In this document: piece after piece, positions 16,105 through 25,168 of the stretch
How the letters are laid out: every line of letters begins with the position of its first letter
Numbering within the stretch: position 1 is the stretch's first letter
Source: UBA11524 sp963642705
GTDB taxonomy: Bacteria; Bacillota; Clostridia; Christensenellales; Aristaeellaceae
Assembly (NCBI GenBank): GCA_963642705.1
Contig: CAVIHU010000004.1
Location: 62,001-126,000 of the forward strand
Reading direction: 5' to 3'
Length of the DNA: 64,000 bases
Notes under the pieces: model-generated
Told to the model about the DNA's origin: nothing
What the model saw: only the letters and a program-made list of their open reading frames with translations
Database searches by the model: none
Program-made: the position numbers and the translations under genes

Positions 16105-16743
16105 ATGGCAGGACATGTATCGGATGCGGTGATTCGACGCTTGCCGGGTTATTACCGTCATTTGCGGGAGCTGGAAAGCGCCGGTGTGGAGCAGATTTCG
16201 TCGCAGGAGCTGGGCGAAAGAATGCATCTGACGCCTTCGCAGATTCGTCAGGATATTAACTGCTTCGGCGGCTTCGGGCGTCAGGGCTACGGCTATCATG
16301 TGTCGGATTTGAAGATGCACATCGGCGAAATTCTCGGCCTTGATCGGGAGCATACGGAGATTATCATCGGTGCCGGCAATATCGGCTGCGCAATTGCAAA
16401 ATATCCGACGTTCCTGCGCGAGGGCTTCCGTCCGCTGGCGATGTTCGATAACGACCCGGAAAAGGTCGGCACGAAGGTGGGGGAGATTCCTGTCTGCGCG
16501 ATGGATACGCTTGAAGCGTTTGTGTCGGAGCATCTGCCGGATATCGCTGTGCTCGCGACACCGCGCCGTGCGGCACAGGCAATTCTTGACCGACTGTATC
16601 AATCCGGCATTCGCGCGGTCTGGAATTTCGCACCGACCGATTTGACGCATCCGGATGACATGCTCGTTGTCAACGTCCACCTGACGGACAGTCTGCAGAC
16701 GCTGACATACCACATGGCACACCGAAAAGAAGAGCTGAAGTAA
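16105..16743 (+). CDS. rex: Redox-sensing transcriptional repressor Rex
   Basis: Senses the NADH/NAD+ ratio and represses fermentation and respiration genes when NAD+ dominates. N-terminal winged helix (residues about 5-75; LGERMHLTPSQIRQDINCFGGFG) and C-terminal Rossmann domain with GAGNIGCAIA. The ATG at 16105 has GGAGG 9 bases upstream and gives the family length, 212 residues; the longer frame would run through the operator. Target genes likely include fermentation genes elsewhere; no other convincing Rex box was found in this window. Confidence 0.95.
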   Translation: MAGHVSDAVIRRLPGYYRHLRELESAGVEQISSQELGERMHLTPSQIRQDINCFGGFGRQGYGYHVSDLKMHIGEILGLDREHTEIIIGAGNIGCAIAKYPTFLREGFRPLAMFDNDPEKVGTKVGEIPVCAMDTLEAFVSEHLPDIAVLATPRRAAQAILDRLYQSGIRAVWNFAPTDLTHPDDMLVVNVHLTDSLQTLTYHMAHRKEELK

Positions 16744-16759
16744 TTCATAGGGAACCGAA

Positions 16760-16793
16760 GGCGCATCGCATGGAGATTTCGTGCGATGCCGCC
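16760..16793 (+). terminator. Hairpin between rex and the VanW-like gene (possible terminator)
   Basis: GGCGCATCGCA pairs with TGCGATGCCGCC with one mismatch/bulge; the following CTGTTATTTT is only weakly U-rich, so termination would be partial. Confidence 0.45.
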
Positions 16794-16815
16794 CTGTTAT
16801 TTTGGAGGAAAAAGA

Positions 16816-18468
16816 ATGAGTGATCCTTATCAGGCGAAAATGCGTCAGCCGAAAGGGCGGTCCGAACGCCTGATTCAAGAGGAGCAGCGGCGGTCATCGA
16901 CTACCAGCGGCAAAAACGTCACGAAAAAGAAAACGGCAGCAAAGAAGCGCAACGGCACGGGAAAAAACAGGCGCAGGGGCAAGAAGAACCACTCACATTC
17001 GTTTGTGTGGTTTCTGGTTGCAATGCTGTCGCTTGCCGGTACCCTCGTAATGTTGCTGATTGCTTCGCCACAGATGTTCGGCATGAAGCTGTCCGGTCTG
17101 CCGACGCTTGCCTTTGTCAACGGCAGTATCATTCGGTATGAAGAAAGCCGCATTGAGAGCTTCGAGGCGGCAACGGCGCTTGTCAACACCGATCGCATTT
17201 TCCCAGGCGTTTCGATTGACGGCATTGATGTCGGCGGTATGACGTGCGAGGAGGCTGAGGCAGCGCTGGGTAAGAGCAGCGTGGACACAAGCAGTGTTAA
17301 TCTGCATGTGCAGGCAGATGCATACAGCTACGATATCACTGGTGCGGACGTGCCGTTGTACCGAAATATCAGCGAGGTTGTGCAGATTGCCTATGCGGCT
17401 GGGCGCGGCAATACGACCGCCATCCGCGGTACAGGAAGAACGCCGCTGAGCGAGCGTGTTGCATCGATTCGGTCGCTCAGCAGCCAACCGCTTGCGCTGC
17501 AGACGGAAATCACCTATGACCATGAGACGGTACGGCAGATTGCCGAAAATATTGCGGCAGACGTGACCTGCTCGCCGGTGAACGCAACGGTCGAATCGTT
17601 CGATGCAGACACGAAGCAGTTCGCCTTCAACAGCGACATTTCCGGCGCGTACCTTAATGCTGATGAGGCTTATCAGACGCTGGTCAGCTACCTCGATGCC
17701 GGACATTATACGGCATCACTGACGCTGTATTCTGAAACCGTGCTGGCGGATGTAACGACATCTCAGATTGTGGGCAGGTTCGGCAAAATTTCTTCCTACA
17801 CCACGACCACCACGAGCAATGCCAATCGCAATACGAACATTCAGCTTTCCTGCGAGGCGATTAACGGCATCAAGGTTGCACCGGACGAGACGTTCTCCTT
17901 CAATTCTGCGACAGGTCAGCGTACGGCGGAAAAGGGCTATAAGGAAGCAACGGCCATTTCCGGTGGACAGAGCGTGCCCGAGGTCGGCGGCGGTGTATGC
18001 CAGACGAGCTCGACGCTCTTTAACGCTGTGGCGCGCGCGAACCTTGAAATCGTCTACCGCAGTCCGCATGCATGGCCGAGCAGCTACGTACCTAAGGGCA
18101 TGGATGCAACGGTCAACTGGCCGAATCTCGACTTTAAGTTCAAGAACAACACCGAATGGCCGATTTTCATCGTGGCGAAGTATTCCAACAAGAAGTGCAC
18201 GGTTGAAATCTACGGCATGCTGCCGGAGGACGGCAGCACGATTGATTTGGAAAGCACGGTCACCAAAACGATTGAACCGTCGAACGAAATTAAGTACGTG
18301 CAGAATACGAGCCTTCCGGCCGGCACACAGCAGACGACCGTCAAAAAGCGTACAGGTTACGTTGTCGAAACCTACCAAATATGGTATCAGAATGGTGTGG
18401 AAATAGACCGCAAGCTTCTGTGCACATCGACCTATAAGGCGTATCAGGAGACAGTCGAGTATAACTAA
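16816..18468 (+). CDS. VanW-like cell-surface protein (YoaR type)
   Basis: Membrane-anchored protein: a Lys/Arg-rich cytoplasmic tail of about 55 residues, one helix (VWFLVAMLSLAGTLVMLLIA), then putative peptidoglycan-binding repeats (FPGVSIDGIDVGGMTCEEAEAAL), the VanW domain with the core VPEVGGGVCQTSSTLFNA and a C-terminal G5-like module (SLPAGTQQTTVKKRTGYVV). Start ATG 16816 follows TTGGAGGAAAAA. Domain order is that of YoaR proteins common in Clostridia; the VanW domain's biochemical role is unknown and vancomycin resistance should not be assumed. 550 residues. Confidence 0.85.
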   Translation: MSDPYQAKMRQPKGRSERLIQEEQRRSSTTSGKNVTKKKTAAKKRNGTGKNRRRGKKNHSHSFVWFLVAMLSLAGTLVMLLIASPQMFGMKLSGLPTLAFVNGSIIRYEESRIESFEAATALVNTDRIFPGVSIDGIDVGGMTCEEAEAALGKSSVDTSSVNLHVQADAYSYDITGADVPLYRNISEVVQIAYAAGRGNTTAIRGTGRTPLSERVASIRSLSSQPLALQTEITYDHETVRQIAENIAADVTCSPVNATVESFDADTKQFAFNSDISGAYLNADEAYQTLVSYLDAGHYTASLTLYSETVLADVTTSQIVGRFGKISSYTTTTTSNANRNTNIQLSCEAINGIKVAPDETFSFNSATGQRTAEKGYKEATAISGGQSVPEVGGGVCQTSSTLFNAVARANLEIVYRSPHAWPSSYVPKGMDATVNWPNLDFKFKNNTEWPIFIVAKYSNKKCTVEIYGMLPEDGSTIDLESTVTKTIEPSNEIKYVQNTSLPAGTQQTTVKKRTGYVVETYQIWYQNGVEIDRKLLCTSTYKAYQETVEYN

Positions 18469-18488
18469 TGCGAAAGGGGAGGCACGGC

Positions 18489-19067
18489 ATGCGGCGCGAA
18501 AAGCTCAAAAGAGTGTGGGACATCCTGCTGAAGCTCTATTGGGTTGCGCTGCTTGTTGCTATTGTCAATTTTCTGTGGTCAGCCGGAACAGAGCAGTATA
18601 AGCCGTCACCGACAGTCTATTACCAGGCGGAGCAGCGGACGATTGTACCGGATACTACGGCTGAACAGAATTCATCGGCTGAGCTGACAGACGAAGCACC
18701 GAATGCAGAAACAACGCTGAATACGGAAGAAGCGTTGAAAACACCAAATCCAGAAACAACGCCGAATACAGAAGAAGTGTCGATGACACCGAAGAAGGAA
18801 GAAGCATCGAAGACATCGAAGCTGCCGCCGATATGGACGATTCCGCCGGACTCGGTCGTGAATCAGGGTGATGCAGCCGCACTTGATGCGCTGCCCGGCG
18901 TTGGTCCGACGATTGCGGAAAGAATCATCGAATATCGCGAGGAGCATGGGTATTTCGTGTATCCGGAGGATTTGCTCGGCGTCAAGGGCATCGGGCAGGG
19001 CAAGATGACGGTCATTGTCGAGTTGCTTCAGGCAGAAGAGGAAGCATCTGAAGCGAAGGAGGAGTAA
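18489..19067 (+). CDS. ComEA-like membrane-anchored helix-hairpin-helix protein
   Basis: Single N-terminal membrane helix (residues about 17-33), then a Thr/Glu-rich linker with internal repeats, then a double HhH DNA-binding domain (ALPGVGPTIAERIIEYR and GVKGIGQGKM). This is the layout of ComEA, which binds incoming DNA outside the membrane. The linker contains two copies of a 33-base repeat (unit close to ETTPNTEEVSMTP) around 18707-18797. The ATG at 18489 is preferred to the one at 18468 because AGGGGAGG lies 6 bases upstream. No comEC is seen nearby, so a role in competence is only inferred. 192 residues. Confidence 0.75.
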   Translation: MRREKLKRVWDILLKLYWVALLVAIVNFLWSAGTEQYKPSPTVYYQAEQRTIVPDTTAEQNSSAELTDEAPNAETTLNTEEALKTPNPETTPNTEEVSMTPKKEEASKTSKLPPIWTIPPDSVVNQGDAAALDALPGVGPTIAERIIEYREEHGYFVYPEDLLGVKGIGQGKMTVIVELLQAEEEASEAKEE

Positions 19068-19069
19068 TC

Positions 19070-19417
19070 GTGGATTCGGAAATGCTGCATACCGTGCTTC
19101 AGATGCTCGGCATGGGTCTGGGCGCCATCGTGCTGCTGATGATTGTCGCGAAGGTCATGAGTATGATTCATGTCGATGCGAACATCGCGCAGAAGCAGCT
19201 CGACAGCGCCGAAGCCGATGTGACAGGCAAGCGGACGCTCGTGGAAAATGGCGATGGCGCTGCGAAGACAACGTATTACCTGACCTTCCAGAAGATGGAC
19301 GGCAGCCGAATGGAAATGATTGTTTCCGGCGAGGATTACGGAATGGCTGCGGAGGGTGATCATGGCGTGCTCGTGACGCGCGGCGATGAGTTTGTGGTGT
19401 TCAAGCGCATGAACTGA
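19070..19417 (+). CDS. DUF2500-like small membrane protein
   Basis: 115 residues starting at GTG, 2 bases after the preceding stop, with GGAGG 7 bases upstream. One N-terminal helix (about residues 12-31), then a small beta-rich domain with YYLTFQKMDGSRMEMIVSGEDYG and EGDHGVLVTRGDEFVVFKR, the DUF2500 pattern. Function unknown. It sits between the ComEA-like gene and dnaX, probably on the same transcript. Confidence 0.7.
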   Translation: MDSEMLHTVLQMLGMGLGAIVLLMIVAKVMSMIHVDANIAQKQLDSAEADVTGKRTLVENGDGAAKTTYYLTFQKMDGSRMEMIVSGEDYGMAAEGDHGVLVTRGDEFVVFKRMN

Positions 19418-19442
19418 GTGGAAGAGAAATCGGGAGAGAATT

Positions 19443-21065
19443 ATGGCATATCAGGCATTGTACAGGCAGTGGCGCCCGAAGAACTTCTCCGGCATGGTTG
19501 CACAGGAGGCGGTTATTTCCACGCTTCGCAATCAGGTGATGACGGGGCGCGTGGCACATGCGTACCTGTTTTGCGGAAGCCGCGGCACGGGCAAAACGTC
19601 CACCGCGAAAATCCTGGCGCGCGCCATCAACTGCGAGAATCCCGTCAACGGAGACCCATGCGGCGAGTGCGAGTCGTGCAAGCGGTTGCTGGCTGACGAA
19701 TCGATGGACGTGATGGAAATCGACGCGGCGAGCAACAACGGCGTCGATGAAATCCGCGACCTGCGCGAGACTGTCAAATATCCGCCGCAGCAGGGAAAGA
19801 AAAAGGTCTACATTATCGACGAAGTTCATATGCTGTCGACCTCGGCATTCAATGCGTTGCTCAAGACGCTCGAGGAGCCGCCGGCATACGTCGTGTTCAT
19901 TCTTGCGACGACAGAACCGCAGAAGCTTCCTGCGACCATCCTCAGCCGCTGCCAGCGCTTTGATTTTGGACGAATTCCTGCACGGCAGATTGCAGGGCGT
20001 CTCCGCGAGGCGGTTGACGGCGCAAATGCGCAGGCGACGGACAACGCGCTGATGATGATCGCACGCGCGGCAGAAGGCGGCATGCGCGATGCGTTGTCGA
20101 TTCTGGATATGTGCCTGGGATACTCCGAAAATGTGACGGAGGAGCTTGTTCGCAGCGTCCTCGGCGCGAGCGACAGGAGCTTTCTGTTCCGGTTTGCAGA
20201 GGCGATGTCGAAGGAGGACGCATCCGGTGTGATGCGCATGATTGACGAACTGATGCGTGCCGGCCGCGAACCGATGGTGTTCGCTAAGGATGTCAGCCAG
20301 CATTTGCGGTCGTTGCTGATTGCCAAGTGCAGTCCGGATGATTTGACGGTGCTGCTTGACCTGACGAAGGAGGATGCGCTGGAATACGAAAAGCAGGCGG
20401 AACAGTTTTCGACAACGCGGTTGATGCGGATGCTCGAGCTGTTCATGCATGTCGAGACGGATTTGCGATGGTCATCCTCACCTCGCATTGTGCTGGAAAA
20501 TGCGGCACTCAAGAGCTGCCTTCGAACGGAAGAGGCGGATACAGTGGCGCTGAATGAACGGATCGCGTTGCTTGAAAAACAACTGTCAGACTTGCAGGAA
20601 AAGTTCAAGAGCTGCGAGTTTACTCCGGTACAGCCGCAGAAAAGGGCGGCTAAGCTGCAGGAAAACCGCAGGGAACCGGAAAAGTCTTCTGCGCCGCCTG
20701 TTATGACGCCGACAGGCAAGACGGACGCGGATGCATGGAAGGAGGCTATGAATCTTCTCAAGCGCTCAGACCCGGGCACATATGCGATGCTCACGATGGG
20801 GAAGTATGCCGGATGCGCCGGAAATGTTTATCGCTGGGAGGCACCGACGGGGCAAGAGTTCTATGTCGGTTTGCTCAATAATGAGAAGAAGAAGAACAGC
20901 GTCATTGATTCGCTTATGCAGGCGTCTGGCATGGCGTGCAATTTCGAGGCAACGGCTCATGCTGAAGAGAAAAAAAATGACGATGGCGATACAGCATTTG
21001 TCAATGAGTTGGAAAATGTGTTCGGTAAAGCGAATACCATCGTACAGGAGAAACTCAAGGGCTGA
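19443..21065 (+). CDS. dnaX: DNA polymerase III subunit gamma/tau
   Basis: Clamp-loader ATPase that couples leading- and lagging-strand synthesis. Seen: Walker A GSRGTGKTS, the four-Cys zinc module (C-x8-C-x2-C-x2-C, CENPVNGDPCGECESC), DEVHMLS Walker B, the SRC arginine-finger region (ILSRCQRFDF), then the oligomerisation domain and a tau tail with a coiled-coil segment (LNERIALLEKQLSDLQEKF). 540 residues. Unlike the common arrangement, it is not followed by ybaB-recR but by a terminator. Confidence 0.95.
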   Translation: MAYQALYRQWRPKNFSGMVAQEAVISTLRNQVMTGRVAHAYLFCGSRGTGKTSTAKILARAINCENPVNGDPCGECESCKRLLADESMDVMEIDAASNNGVDEIRDLRETVKYPPQQGKKKVYIIDEVHMLSTSAFNALLKTLEEPPAYVVFILATTEPQKLPATILSRCQRFDFGRIPARQIAGRLREAVDGANAQATDNALMMIARAAEGGMRDALSILDMCLGYSENVTEELVRSVLGASDRSFLFRFAEAMSKEDASGVMRMIDELMRAGREPMVFAKDVSQHLRSLLIAKCSPDDLTVLLDLTKEDALEYEKQAEQFSTTRLMRMLELFMHVETDLRWSSSPRIVLENAALKSCLRTEEADTVALNERIALLEKQLSDLQEKFKSCEFTPVQPQKRAAKLQENRREPEKSSAPPVMTPTGKTDADAWKEAMNLLKRSDPGTYAMLTMGKYAGCAGNVYRWEAPTGQEFYVGLLNNEKKKNSVIDSLMQASGMACNFEATAHAEEKKNDDGDTAFVNELENVFGKANTIVQEKLKG

Positions 21066-21081
21066 ATTGTTATAAAAGAAG

Positions 21082-21123
21082 AACCTCGCAGCGCGTTGAA
21101 AACGGCGTTCAGCGAGGTTTTTT
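21082..21123 (+). terminator. dnaX terminator
   Basis: AACCTCGC (21082-21089) pairs with GCGAGGTT (21112-21119), followed by T6. Confidence 0.88.
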
Positions 21124-21301
21124 CGATTTGATAAATTTTATGACCATCAAAGACAAGAATGACAAAAAATCTACAAAATTATTTTCGACAGCAGGAAATA
21201 AGGAGGTACATGTAGAATAAGGGAAGTCGGGTTAAGTTGTAACATAAGCTTTCCAAACCCAAAGCGAGTGGAATTCCTTAACGATGGAGGGAGATATTAT
21301 C

Positions 21302-22783
21302 ATGAGTGAGCAGAACCTGAAGCAGGTGCTTGCCAAAAAGCAAAGCATTCTGCAGGGAGACGCGGAACGGATTGCCAAGCAGCGTGCAGCAGGAAAGCTG
21401 ACTGCCCGCGAGAGAGTCGCCAAGTTGCTCGATGCTGGCTCTTTCGTGGAGACAGATGCTCTGCTGAGCTGCAAGGGTGATTATGCAGGCGTCGTGACCG
21501 GCTACGGCACGGTGCAGGATCGCCCGGTTTATGTATTTGCACAGGATTTCACGGTTCATGGCGGTGCCATGGGCAAGATGCAGGCGCAGAAAATCACAAA
21601 GGTGCTTGATCTGGCACAGAAGACCGGCGCACCCGTGCTGGCTTTGTGCGACAGCGCCGGTGTTCGCATCGACGAGGGCGCGGAGGCCATGAATGCCTAT
21701 GCGTCTGTTTTCACGCGTCTGGCGAAACTGAGCGGCGTTGTGCCGGTCGTTGCGCTGGTGCTTGGTCCCGTGGTCGGCGGTGCGGCAATGATTGCTGAGC
21801 TGGCTGATGTGACCATTCAGGCGGAAACCGTCGGTCAGCTGATGGTGTACGGTCCGCAGGTCATGTGCGCCATGTCTGGCAAGGATGTCGATGCAAAGGC
21901 TGTCGGCGGCGCCAAGACGATGGCGGCTCAGGGCGGTGTAGCGCTCACCGCGAAGGATGAAGAGGAAGCTATCGCGCTGGCTGTGCAGGTGCTTGACTAT
22001 CTGCCTGGCTGCAATGCCGAGGATGCCGAAATCGTTGAGACAGATGACATAAACCGTATTCTGCCGGGGCTCGATCCTGAAGATGCGGACAGCGTACTGG
22101 CGGCAATGGCGGACGGTGGCGCATATGTTGAGCTCTACAAGGATTACGGCAAGGAAGTCCGCGTTGCGCTGACGCGTATGGGCGGTCGCTCGGTCGGTTT
22201 GGTTGTCAGCAATGCGAAGGTCAATGACGGAATGCTGACGGCTCAGTCCGCAAGCAAGGCGGCACGCTTCATCCGCTTGTGTGACTGCTACAGTCTGCCT
22301 GTTGTGTCCATGATCAACAGCAAGGGTGTTGCGGTTCCGACTGTGGATGAGCAGGCGAGCGTTATGAAGGCAACGACACAGCTGCTGTACGCATATGCCG
22401 AGGCGACAACCGCGAAGGTGTCCGTCGTGATGGGCAATGCCATCGGTCAGGCTTATGTCGCGATGGGCGGCAAGTGCAGCGCTGATGTGACCTATGCATG
22501 GCCGGGCAGTGTAATTTCCGCGCTGACGCCCGAAGCTGCTGTGCAGGTGCTCTATGCTGACGAGCTGAAGAAGGACAAGAAGCCGGCGCTTGAAAGTCGC
22601 ACGGCTTTGCAGGAAAAGTTCGCTGAAGATGTTGCGGACGGTGTGGCAGCTGCTGCCGCCGGCATGGTTGATGACGTGGTTGATCCGGCGGAAACCCGCA
22701 AGCTCGCGATTGCGGCGCTGGAGATGCTCGCCTCGAAGCGCGAATCCAATCCCCCGAAGAAGCATGGCAATCTGCCGCTTTAA
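21302..22783 (+). CDS. mmdA: Carboxyltransferase subunit, MmdA/12S type (acyl-CoA carboxylase beta-like)
   Basis: Member of the crotonase-fold carboxyltransferase family that moves CO2 between biotin and an acyl-CoA (methylmalonyl-CoA/propionyl-CoA or similar). Seen: the family start RIAKQRAAGKLTARERVAKLLD, the oxyanion/CoA loops DSAGVRIDEG and GPVVGGAAMIAE, and in the second half NSKGVAVPTVDEQA and AIGQAYVAMGG. It has no biotin domain of its own. ATG 21302 is preceded by GGAGGGAG. First of five genes making a Na+-linked decarboxylase/transcarboxylase; the true acyl-CoA cannot be read from sequence. 493 residues, the usual length. Confidence 0.88.
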   Translation: MSEQNLKQVLAKKQSILQGDAERIAKQRAAGKLTARERVAKLLDAGSFVETDALLSCKGDYAGVVTGYGTVQDRPVYVFAQDFTVHGGAMGKMQAQKITKVLDLAQKTGAPVLALCDSAGVRIDEGAEAMNAYASVFTRLAKLSGVVPVVALVLGPVVGGAAMIAELADVTIQAETVGQLMVYGPQVMCAMSGKDVDAKAVGGAKTMAAQGGVALTAKDEEEAIALAVQVLDYLPGCNAEDAEIVETDDINRILPGLDPEDADSVLAAMADGGAYVELYKDYGKEVRVALTRMGGRSVGLVVSNAKVNDGMLTAQSASKAARFIRLCDCYSLPVVSMINSKGVAVPTVDEQASVMKATTQLLYAYAEATTAKVSVVMGNAIGQAYVAMGGKCSADVTYAWPGSVISALTPEAAVQVLYADELKKDKKPALESRTALQEKFAEDVADGVAAAAAGMVDDVVDPAETRKLAIAALEMLASKRESNPPKKHGNLPL

Positions 22784-22805
22784 TTGAGGAAAGGAACGTG
22801 TTAAT

Positions 22806-23165
22806 ATGGGCTTTTGGAATGATCTGGGCTTTGGCCTGATTGTGACGCTGATTGGCATGCTGATCGTTTTCTTCGGTCTGGTTATCCTGATCGCGCTGAT
22901 CAAGGTGATGGAAAAAGCCACTGCCAATCTGGGCAAGAAGAAGGCGGCACCTGCGAAGGCAGCCGTGGCTGCGCCTGTGGCAGAACCGACAGTGGAAGAG
23001 GTATCCGCGACGGATGACAGCGAGCTGATCGCTGTAATTTCCGCCGCCGTCGCGATGATGATGGAGGATGGCAGCGCCTTCACGGTGCGCCGCGTCCGCC
23101 GCGTATCGAATGCGCCCGCTTGGCAGAAGGCTGGCCGCGAGGAGCAGGTCTACAGCCGCTTCTGA
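22806..23165 (+). CDS. oadG: Sodium-pump decarboxylase gamma subunit (OadG family)
   Basis: Small membrane subunit that helps assemble the Na+-translocating decarboxylase. One N-terminal helix (about residues 10-35, TLIGMLIVFFGLVILIALI), an Ala/Pro/Lys linker, then a short C-terminal segment with VISAAVAMMMEDG, which resembles the conserved AAIAAALA-type segment of OadG proteins. 119 residues; 22 bases after mmdA. Confidence 0.85.
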   Translation: MGFWNDLGFGLIVTLIGMLIVFFGLVILIALIKVMEKATANLGKKKAAPAKAAVAAPVAEPTVEEVSATDDSELIAVISAAVAMMMEDGSAFTVRRVRRVSNAPAWQKAGREEQVYSRF

Positions 23166-23228
23166 TTTTTAAATCATCAACTGATGCACTCAAAAATTTG
23201 ACGAATTTGAAATAGGAGGAATCCCTTC

Positions 23229-23609
23229 ATGCGTACCTTCAATATTACTGTCAATGGTCAGACCTACGTGGTGGATGTTGAGGAAGTCGGCGGCGCTGTG
23301 GCGGCTGCCCCTGTTCGTGCTGCTGCACCTGCTGCGGCTGCTCCTGCTGCTGCACCGAAAGCTGCCGCGCCCAAAGCTGCGGCTGCTCCTGCGGCAGGTG
23401 AGGCTGTGACCTCTCCTATGCCGGGCAACATCCTTGATGTCAAGGTCAAGGTGGGCGATGTCATCAAGGCCGGCACGGTTGTGTGTGTTCTGGAAGCCAT
23501 GAAGATGGAAAACGAAATTCCGGCTCCCAAGGACGGCAAGGTTGTGCAGGTGGCTGTGACCAAGGGCGCGACCGTTGAAGCTGGTGCGACGCTGGTTGTG
23601 CTGGCGTAA
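23229..23609 (+). CDS. Biotin carboxyl carrier protein of the decarboxylase complex
   Basis: 126 residues: a short beta N-terminus (RTFNITVNGQTYVVDVEE), an Ala/Pro-rich flexible linker (about residues 27-58) and a biotinyl domain with EAMKMENEI, whose Lys carries biotin. The linker is of the swinging-arm type seen in MmdC and the 1.3S transcarboxylase subunit. As both carboxyltransferases of this cluster lack a biotin domain, this protein probably serves both. Confidence 0.92.
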   Translation: MRTFNITVNGQTYVVDVEEVGGAVAAAPVRAAAPAAAAPAAAPKAAAPKAAAAPAAGEAVTSPMPGNILDVKVKVGDVIKAGTVVCVLEAMKMENEIPAPKDGKVVQVAVTKGATVEAGATLVVLA

Positions 23610-23646
23610 TTGTCCGCGAGATCCTGAAGGAAAGTGAGCTGATATC

Positions 23647-25107
23647 ATGGGAATTAATGTGGGCGAAACCCTCATGGGCCTCGTCACGACATCTGGTATT
23701 TATCAGTATATTACCAATCCGCTCGCGCTCATCATGGTCGGCATTGCCTGCGTGTTGCTGTATCTGGCAATTGTCAAGCAGTTTGAGCCGCTGCTGCTCC
23801 TGCCGATTGCGTTCGGTATGCTGCTGACGAACCTGCTGGGCAGCGACATGTTCCATGAGGAGCTGTTCGCTGGCGGACATGTCAACTGGGCGCTGTTCGG
23901 CGGTGCTGTGCTGATTGACGGCAATAGTTTTGTTGATTCGGCGCTATACATGGTCAATGCCGCCGGTCAGATTCTGGATGCAAACAGCACTGTCATCGGT
24001 CATTTTGTCAACTCCGTGACTGTTGACAGCGCATCAACGCTTGTGCCGTATGCTGATATTCTTGCGCAGTTCGCAGCGAACGGCAACTCCGCCTCCGTTA
24101 TTCTGGAGGATGCATTCCTGAGCGGGGGTGCTGCCTATGCTGCCAACGGCGTGATGCTGGCAACCGCAGGTCGGACGATTTCCGGCGGTCTGCTGGACTA
24201 CCTGTATCTGGGCGTTAAGCTGGGCATTTATCCGTGCCTGATCTTCATGGGCGTTGGCGCAGGCACCGACTTCGGTCCGCTGATTTCAAACCCCAAGACG
24301 CTTCTGCTCGGCGCAGCGGCGCAGCTGGGTATCTTCATGACGTTTATCTTCGCATATGCGGTGTTCGGCTTCACTGCTGCTGAATCGAGTGCAATCGGCA
24401 TCATCGGCGGCGCTGACGGACCGACGGCTATTTGGCTGACAGGCAAGCTCGCACCGCACCTCCTTGGACCGATTGCAGTCGCTGCGTACTCCTACATGGC
24501 GCTGGTGCCTGTTATCCAGCCGCCGATTATGCGCGCTCTGACTACCGAGAAGGAGCGCAAGATCGTCATGGAGCAGCTCAAGCCTGCCACGAAGACGCAG
24601 AAGATCCTGTTCCCGATCGTTGTAACAATTCTCGTTGCACTCCTGCTGCCGTCTGCGGCTTCGCTGGTTGGCGCACTGATGCTGGGTAACCTCGTCAAGG
24701 AATGCGGCGTTACAGAGCGTCTGAACAAGACCATGCAGAATGAACTGATGAACATCGTCACGATCTTCCTTGGCATTACGGTCGGTGCGACGGCTACCGC
24801 TTCCACCTTCCTGACAGTTCGCACGATCGAGATCATCGCGATGGGCGTTGTTGCGTTCGGTATGGGCACTGCCGGCGGTGTGCTGCTTGCTAAGCTGATG
24901 AATGTCCTCAGCGGCGGCAAAATCAACCCGCTGATCGGTTCGGCCGGCGTGTCCGCTGTCCCGATGGCTGCGCGTGTTTCGCAGCGTGAAGGTCAGAAGG
25001 CAAATCCTGCAAACTTCCTGCTGATGCACGCCATGGGTCCGAACGTTGCAGGCGTCATCGGTTCTGCCATTGCAGCCGGCGTGCTGCTGAGCATGTTTGG
25101 CGGCTGA
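23647..25107 (+). CDS. oadB: Na+-translocating decarboxylase beta subunit (OadB/MmdB family)
   Basis: Integral membrane subunit that decarboxylates carboxybiotin and pumps Na+ outward. Many hydrophobic helices and the diagnostic IGIIGGADGPTAIWLTGKLAP motif with its essential Asp are present; a second conserved block is SAGVSAVPMAARV near the C-terminus. At 486 residues it is longer than the classical subunit (about 430 residues) because of an extra loop around residues 85-165 (VNAAGQILDANSTVIG onward). It lies between the biotin carrier and oadA. Confidence 0.93.
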   Translation: MGINVGETLMGLVTTSGIYQYITNPLALIMVGIACVLLYLAIVKQFEPLLLLPIAFGMLLTNLLGSDMFHEELFAGGHVNWALFGGAVLIDGNSFVDSALYMVNAAGQILDANSTVIGHFVNSVTVDSASTLVPYADILAQFAANGNSASVILEDAFLSGGAAYAANGVMLATAGRTISGGLLDYLYLGVKLGIYPCLIFMGVGAGTDFGPLISNPKTLLLGAAAQLGIFMTFIFAYAVFGFTAAESSAIGIIGGADGPTAIWLTGKLAPHLLGPIAVAAYSYMALVPVIQPPIMRALTTEKERKIVMEQLKPATKTQKILFPIVVTILVALLLPSAASLVGALMLGNLVKECGVTERLNKTMQNELMNIVTIFLGITVGATATASTFLTVRTIEIIAMGVVAFGMGTAGGVLLAKLMNVLSGGKINPLIGSAGVSAVPMAARVSQREGQKANPANFLLMHAMGPNVAGVIGSAIAAGVLLSMFGG

Positions 25108-25168
25108 TCGTAAACAGTCAATCCCTCCGGTGTAAATCGGAACAACTGTAAGGAGGAAAAATCGTCCT

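Noticed and set aside
16816..18468. Vancomycin resistance gene
   Set aside because: The VanW domain alone, in the YoaR-type architecture, is widespread in Clostridia without resistance; no vanHAX-type genes are present.
18700..18800. Possible CRISPR or tandem-repeat array
   Set aside because: Only two to three imperfect copies of a 33-base unit, in frame within the ComEA-like linker, with no spacers.
21278..23083. 601-codon open frame opposite mmdA and oadG
   Set aside because: Shadow of well-supported genes; long antisense frames are expected from this codon usage (few stop codons on the complementary strand).
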